Source of the DNA: Clostridium sp. CAG:590
GTDB taxonomy: Bacteria > Bacillota > Clostridia > Lachnospirales > Lachnospiraceae
Direction: 5' to 3'
NCBI GenBank assembly: GCA_000431135.1
Contig: HF987844.1
Location: forward strand, 1-9,128
Length of the DNA stretch: 9,128 nucleotides
Below the pieces are notes generated by a model. The model ran no database searches and was not told where the DNA came from. It saw nothing but the letters and a program-made list of their open reading frames with translations. The translations under genes and the position numbers were made by a program. Position 1 is the first letter of the stretch. Each line of letters begins with the position of its first letter. Shown here piece by piece: positions 6,119-9,128 of this stretch.

Positions 6119-6880
6119 TTATTTTTGTCCGATACCTTTTATCTCAATCTGCTCCGCAAGTAAGGCTTCCCGGATCTTTTTTACAAATAACAGTGCCTTT
6201 TCACCGTCCCCGTGCACACAGACAGAATCTGCCTGAATATCTACTTCCGTTCCGTCAATCGCCGTAACCTTCCCTTCTTTGACCATCCGTATCACTCTGG
6301 CAATCGCTTCATTCTCATCCTTGATCATCGCCCCCGGTTTGGTCCGTGCCACCAATGTTCCATCCGGTTCATATACTCGGTCAGCAAACACCTCATTTGC
6401 ATAAGCTAGTCTCATATCCTTTGCCGCCTGTATCATCTCACTGTTTGCAAGTGCCAACAGGATCAAAGAATCGTCATACTCTTTGATCGCCTCACAGATT
6501 GCCGTTGCAAGTGCCTTATCCTTTGCAGCCATGTTATACAATGCTCCATGCGGCTTGACATGTACCATTCTTCCTCCATATGCCTTACAAAATGCATCCA
6601 GTGCACCCAACTGATACAACATATATGCTTTCGCCTCTTCCGGCGATATTTTCATCATTCTTCTGCCAAATCCCATCAGATCTGGAAACCCCGGATGTGC
6701 ACCAATCCCTGCACCGGCTCCGACTGCCAGCTTCACCGTCTTCGTCATCACACACGGATCACCTGCATGGTACCCACACGCTACATTTACAGATGACACA
6801 TACGGAATTACCTCCTGATCCATTCCGATCACATAATTTCCAAAACTCTCTCCCAGATCACAATTCAGATCGATCCTCAT
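6119..6880 (-). CDS. pxpA: 5-oxoprolinase subunit PxpA (LamB/YcsF family)
   Basis: This is a 253-residue cytoplasmic protein, full length for the LamB/YcsF family. Numbering from the ATG at 6880, family motifs are RIDLNCDLGESFG (2-14), VNVACGYHAGDP (31-42), GIGAHPGFPDLMGFGRR (58-74), VHVKPHGALYN (106-116) and VCVHGD near the C-terminus; their conserved Asp, His and Asn residues are thought to form the active site. PxpA works with PxpB and PxpC as the ATP-dependent 5-oxoprolinase, opening 5-oxo-L-proline to L-glutamate and so removing a damage product that forms spontaneously from glutamine and glutamate. A GTG nine bases upstream is rejected as start because it overlaps the ribosome binding site AAGGAG (6894-6889), whose spacing to the ATG is 8 bases. 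It is the last gene of the pxp cluster, 55 bases after ycsI. Confidence 0.95.
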   Translation of the reverse strand: MRIDLNCDLGESFGNYVIGMDQEVIPYVSSVNVACGYHAGDPCVMTKTVKLAVGAGAGIGAHPGFPDLMGFGRRMMKISPEEAKAYMLYQLGALDAFCKAYGGRMVHVKPHGALYNMAAKDKALATAICEAIKEYDDSLILLALANSEMIQAAKDMRLAYANEVFADRVYEPDGTLVARTKPGAMIKDENEAIARVIRMVKEGKVTAIDGTEVDIQADSVCVHGDGEKALLFVKKIREALLAEQIEIKGIGQK

Positions 6881-6888
6881 ACCACTCA

Positions 6889-6894
6889 CTCCTT
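6889..6894 (-). promoter_or_regulatory. Ribosome binding site that fixes the pxpA start
   Basis: AAGGAG lies 8 bases before the ATG at 6880-6878. Its last base is the first base of the alternative GTG codon at 6889-6887, which therefore cannot be served by it. Confidence 0.8.
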
Positions 6895-6935
6895 CCCAAT
6901 AGTACTCCTGCTCTGCTTAAAACACCCTGTCCACA

Positions 6936-7706
6936 TCAATTTTTCAATGTACTGTTGCGTACATCCGTTATGAACATATGCCCAGGCGCATGTGTAATGG
7001 CAAGCTCCGGTTTTGCAGCCATGATCGCAGCCTGCGGTGTAACCCCGCAAGGCCAGAATACAGGTACATCGCCGTCCTGTATCTCCACACAATCTCCAAA
7101 ATCCGGATGTGTAATATCTTTAATTCCAATCAATGCCGGATCTCCGATATGAACCGGTGCGCCATGTACCTTCGGCATTGCCGCTGTCGCCGTCACCGCG
7201 CGCACCACCTGTTTGTATGGGATTGGCCGCATGGACACAACCATATTTCCATGAAAGATTCCCGCCGGTTCACACGGAATATTGGTAAGAAACATCGGAA
7301 CATTTCTTCCCTGTTCAATATGGCGGATCGGAACTTCGGCATCCAGCAATTCCCCTTCAAAGGAAAAACTGCATCCGATCAGAAAAGATACAAAATCATC
7401 CTGCCAGTATGCGGAGATATCCGTTACCTCTTCTGCCAGTTCTCCATTCCGGTAAATGCGGTACTTCGGAATGTCCGTTGCGATATCCGCATGATCTGCC
7501 ATATATTTTGTATATCTGCATCCTTCATCTAACACTTCCAGGATCGGGCAGGATGTCGGATTTCTGCTTGCAAACAGCAAAAAATCATAGGCATATTTCT
7601 TCGGAAGAATGCATAGATTTGCCTGTGCATACCCGTTACACATACCCGATGTCTGCGTTGCAATCTCTCCGCTTCTGATCTTTGTTCTGACTTCTTTTGG
7701 TGTCAT
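6936..7706 (-). CDS. YcsI/UPF0317 (DUF1445) putative hydro-lyase, D-glutamate cyclase-like
   Basis: This is a 256-residue cytoplasmic protein, near the usual length for the UPF0317/DUF1445 (YcsI) family. Conserved blocks are YAQANLCILPKKYAYDFLLF (26-45), RNPTSCPILEV (48-58), FLIGCSFSFE (108-117), HGAPVHIGDP (181-190), PDFGDCVEIQDGDVPVFWPCGVTPQ (201-225) and ITHAPGHMFITD (237-248). The bacterial proteins are usually labelled putative hydro-lyases. The mammalian mitochondrial relative is a D-glutamate cyclase that makes 5-oxo-D-proline from D-glutamate. Sitting between pxpC and pxpA, it plausibly supplies or handles 5-oxoproline for the PxpABC enzyme; this is inference from context. In Bacillus subtilis ycsI also neighbours the homologous kip genes. 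Start ATG at 7706 follows an AAGGCGG-like site; the gap to pxpC is 17 bases. Confidence 0.9.
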   Translation of the reverse strand: MTPKEVRTKIRSGEIATQTSGMCNGYAQANLCILPKKYAYDFLLFASRNPTSCPILEVLDEGCRYTKYMADHADIATDIPKYRIYRNGELAEEVTDISAYWQDDFVSFLIGCSFSFEGELLDAEVPIRHIEQGRNVPMFLTNIPCEPAGIFHGNMVVSMRPIPYKQVVRAVTATAAMPKVHGAPVHIGDPALIGIKDITHPDFGDCVEIQDGDVPVFWPCGVTPQAAIMAAKPELAITHAPGHMFITDVRNSTLKN

Positions 7707-7723
7707 AATACCGCCTTCTTTCT

Positions 7724-8617
7724 CTATACACGTCTGCTCTGTCTGACCGTCACCGCTTCAAAATGCAATGCCGTTCCCGGTCTTGCCTGCGCCAGTTTCC
7801 AGATATCCTTACTGATCACCGTTGCAATCTTCGCATATCCTCCGGTTGTCTGCCGGTCTGCCAACAGTATGATCGGCTGTCCATCTGCCGCCACCTGAAT
7901 ACTCCCAAGCGGAATCGCATCCGATATGATATCCATGCCATGAACAGACTCTAATGCTGTTCCGGACAACCGGATACCCATACGATCCGATTCCGGCGTT
8001 ACTTTATATGGGTCATTTAAGAAATCCCGGACTGCCTTCTTTGTAAACATATCCTCCTGTGGACCGAGTATGACACGCACCGTCATATTCTCTCCTTCCG
8101 GTAAATGGTATTCTTCCGCAAAGGGAGTGCCTTTTCTCCGGTATTCCGTTACGGAACACGTCGTAAGCACATCCCCATCCCGTAATTTCCTGCCGTTAAG
8201 GCCTCCAAAGCCACATTTCAAATTTGTGGATCTGCTTCCATACACCACCGGAACATCCATACCGCCTTCCACACACAGATAGGTACGCAGTCCGGTTTGG
8301 GCAAATCCCAGTTCTAATACATCCCCATCTGCAATTTCTATCCGTCGGTTCATTGCAACCGGATCTCCGTTCAAATGAGGCATCATATCTGCACCGACAA
8401 TCGCAACCGCACCGCTTCCGTGAAATTCAACCGTCGCTCCTTTGAGTGTCATTTCCAGACATGCATCCCCCGCCTGATTGCCAAGCAGTGCATTTCCGGA
8501 TGCATATGCCTTATCATCCAGCACCCCGGAAGTTGTGATTCCATAGTGCATATATCCAAAACGTCCTCTATCCTGCACGCTTGTAAGCGGGCCGGCAGAA
8601 AGTATTGTCATTTCCAT
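7724..8617 (-). CDS. pxpC: 5-oxoprolinase subunit PxpC (KipA/AHS2 family)
   Basis: This is a 297-residue protein of the AHS2 family, also named biotin-dependent carboxyltransferase family because the same fold occurs in urea amidolyase. Motifs are AGPLTSVQDRGRFGYMHYGI (8-27), SGVLDDKAY (30-38), LLGNQAGDACLEMTLKG (44-60), YLCVEGGMDVP (113-123), GGLNGRKLRDGD (138-149) and DRQTTGGYAKIATV (254-267). No biotin-carrier or carboxylase domain is encoded nearby, so the 5-oxoprolinase role is preferred. It should form a complex with PxpB, phosphorylating or activating 5-oxoproline for ring opening with PxpA. The Bacillus counterpart is KipA. It begins 4 bases after the pxpB stop; its ribosome binding site (AGGTGA) overlaps that stop codon, so the two subunits are translationally coupled. 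It is slightly short for the family (typically a little over 300 residues) but looks complete. Confidence 0.94.
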   Translation of the reverse strand: MEMTILSAGPLTSVQDRGRFGYMHYGITTSGVLDDKAYASGNALLGNQAGDACLEMTLKGATVEFHGSGAVAIVGADMMPHLNGDPVAMNRRIEIADGDVLELGFAQTGLRTYLCVEGGMDVPVVYGSRSTNLKCGFGGLNGRKLRDGDVLTTCSVTEYRRKGTPFAEEYHLPEGENMTVRVILGPQEDMFTKKAVRDFLNDPYKVTPESDRMGIRLSGTALESVHGMDIISDAIPLGSIQVAADGQPIILLADRQTTGGYAKIATVISKDIWKLAQARPGTALHFEAVTVRQSRRV

Positions 8618-8621
8618 AGGA

Positions 8622-9128
8622 TCACCTGCTTTCTTCCATCAAGATCTGATAAGTGCCTGCCGACACCTCACTTACAATCTGTTCATATTGCTCTGGTGTA
8701 ATCGGAACAAACCGTATGTAATCACCCGCCTCATACGGCACGCTGTTTTCTTTTTCCTCATCATACAGCGATAACGGTGTCCGCCCGATCAGCCTCCAGC
8801 CCCCCGGAGACGCCATTGGATAAATGCCTGTCTGTTCTCCGCCAATTCCAACGCTTCCCGGCTCAATCCGTACCCGCGGACTATCCAGTCTCGGAGTTGC
8901 CAGCATTTTGTCCAGTCCTCCCAAATACGCAAATCCCGGTAGAAAGCCAAGCATATAGATTAAATAATCCCGACCACTATGCATTTGAATAACCTGTTCT
9001 TCCGACACGCAATGAAACGCTGCCACATCCGCAAGATCCGGGCCATACGCACCACCGTAGCAGACCGGAATACACACAACCCGATGAGCAGCAGATTCTG
9101 CATTGCCGCTTTTCCGGTAGCAACGTTT
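8622..9128 (-). CDS. pxpB: 5-oxoprolinase subunit PxpB (KipI/AHS1 family), 5' end outside window
   Basis: The frame is open to the window edge, giving 168 residues of a protein that is usually about 230-240 long, so the N-terminal third is missing. A GTG at 9077 is not the true start: the frame continues upstream through AESAAHRVV into the edge. Visible AHS1 motifs include IPVCYGGAYGPDL, YMLGFLPGFAYLGGLD, PRLDSPRVRIEPGSVGIGG, and QTGIYPMASPGGWRLIGRTP, which shape the nucleotide- and substrate-binding region. PxpB pairs with PxpC in the ATP-dependent 5-oxoprolinase. The Bacillus homologue KipI was first known as an inhibitor of the sporulation kinase KinA; nothing in this sequence tells whether a similar regulatory role exists here. 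It is the first visible gene of the operon; its promoter lies beyond the window. Confidence 0.94.
   Translation of the reverse strand, partial: KRCYRKSGNAESAAHRVVCIPVCYGGAYGPDLADVAAFHCVSEEQVIQMHSGRDYLIYMLGFLPGFAYLGGLDKMLATPRLDSPRVRIEPGSVGIGGEQTGIYPMASPGGWRLIGRTPLSLYDEEKENSVPYEAGDYIRFVPITPEQYEQIVSEVSAGTYQILMEESR

Noticed and set aside
6886..7092. Minus-strand 68-codon frame at the end of ycsI
   Set aside because: Lies almost wholly within ycsI in another frame; Cys-rich, with no motif.
6580..7152. Plus-strand open frame of 190 codons
   Set aside because: Antisense shadow of pxpA and ycsI, both strongly recognised; the His/Ser/Pro-rich translation is typical of reverse-strand coding.
7724..9128. 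Urea amidolyase or allophanate hydrolase function for the AHS1/AHS2 pair
   Set aside because: No amidase or biotin carboxylase is encoded nearby, and pxpA and ycsI are adjacent, which favours 5-oxoprolinase.

Overview
All protein genes in this window lie on the minus strand, so the genetic order runs from high to low coordinates. Protein families, strong AGGAGG-type ribosome binding sites, moderately AT-rich DNA and the ECF sigma/DUF4179 anti-sigma pair point to a low-to-mid-GC Firmicute. A gut-type Clostridia member (Lachnospiraceae-like) is my best guess from protein style alone; no marker gene is present to prove it.

Region 1 (9128 to 6119) is a 5-oxoproline (pyroglutamate) operon: pxpB (cut by the window edge), pxpC, a YcsI/UPF0317 (DUF1445) gene of the D-glutamate cyclase-like family, and pxpA. 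The genes are 4, 17 and 55 bases apart. PxpABC is the ATP-dependent prokaryotic 5-oxoprolinase. YcsI may feed 5-oxoproline into it from D-glutamate.

Region 2 (6118 to 2914) has a candidate promoter whose -10 box sits in one arm of a perfect 10-bp inverted repeat. It precedes a secreted leucine-rich-repeat protein, a strong intrinsic terminator, and an O-antigen-ligase-like (Wzy_C/WaaL) polytopic membrane protein with a C-terminal helical tail.

Region 3 (2913 to 1124) is an ECF sigma factor and its membrane anti-sigma factor, with overlapping stop and start codons. An ECF-type promoter (TGAAAC, 17 bases, CATCTA) sits just upstream, which suggests autoregulation. The sigma start is re-assigned to 2844.

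Region 4 (1123 to 478) is a small type II toxin-antitoxin locus with its own promoter and terminator. The 54-residue antitoxin is intact. The RelE/ParE-type toxin reads as one continuous frame from 885 to 520 but is interrupted by an in-frame TGA at 721-723, so it is probably a nonsense-mutated pseudogene.

Region 5 (477 to 8) is a lone SCP2 sterol-carrier-domain gene with its own promoter.

I found no RNA genes, insertion sequences or CRISPR arrays. Most families here are known. The points most worth a second look are the stop-interrupted toxin beside an intact antitoxin, the YcsI gene inside the pxp cluster, and the regulatory layout around the LRR, ligase and sigma genes.
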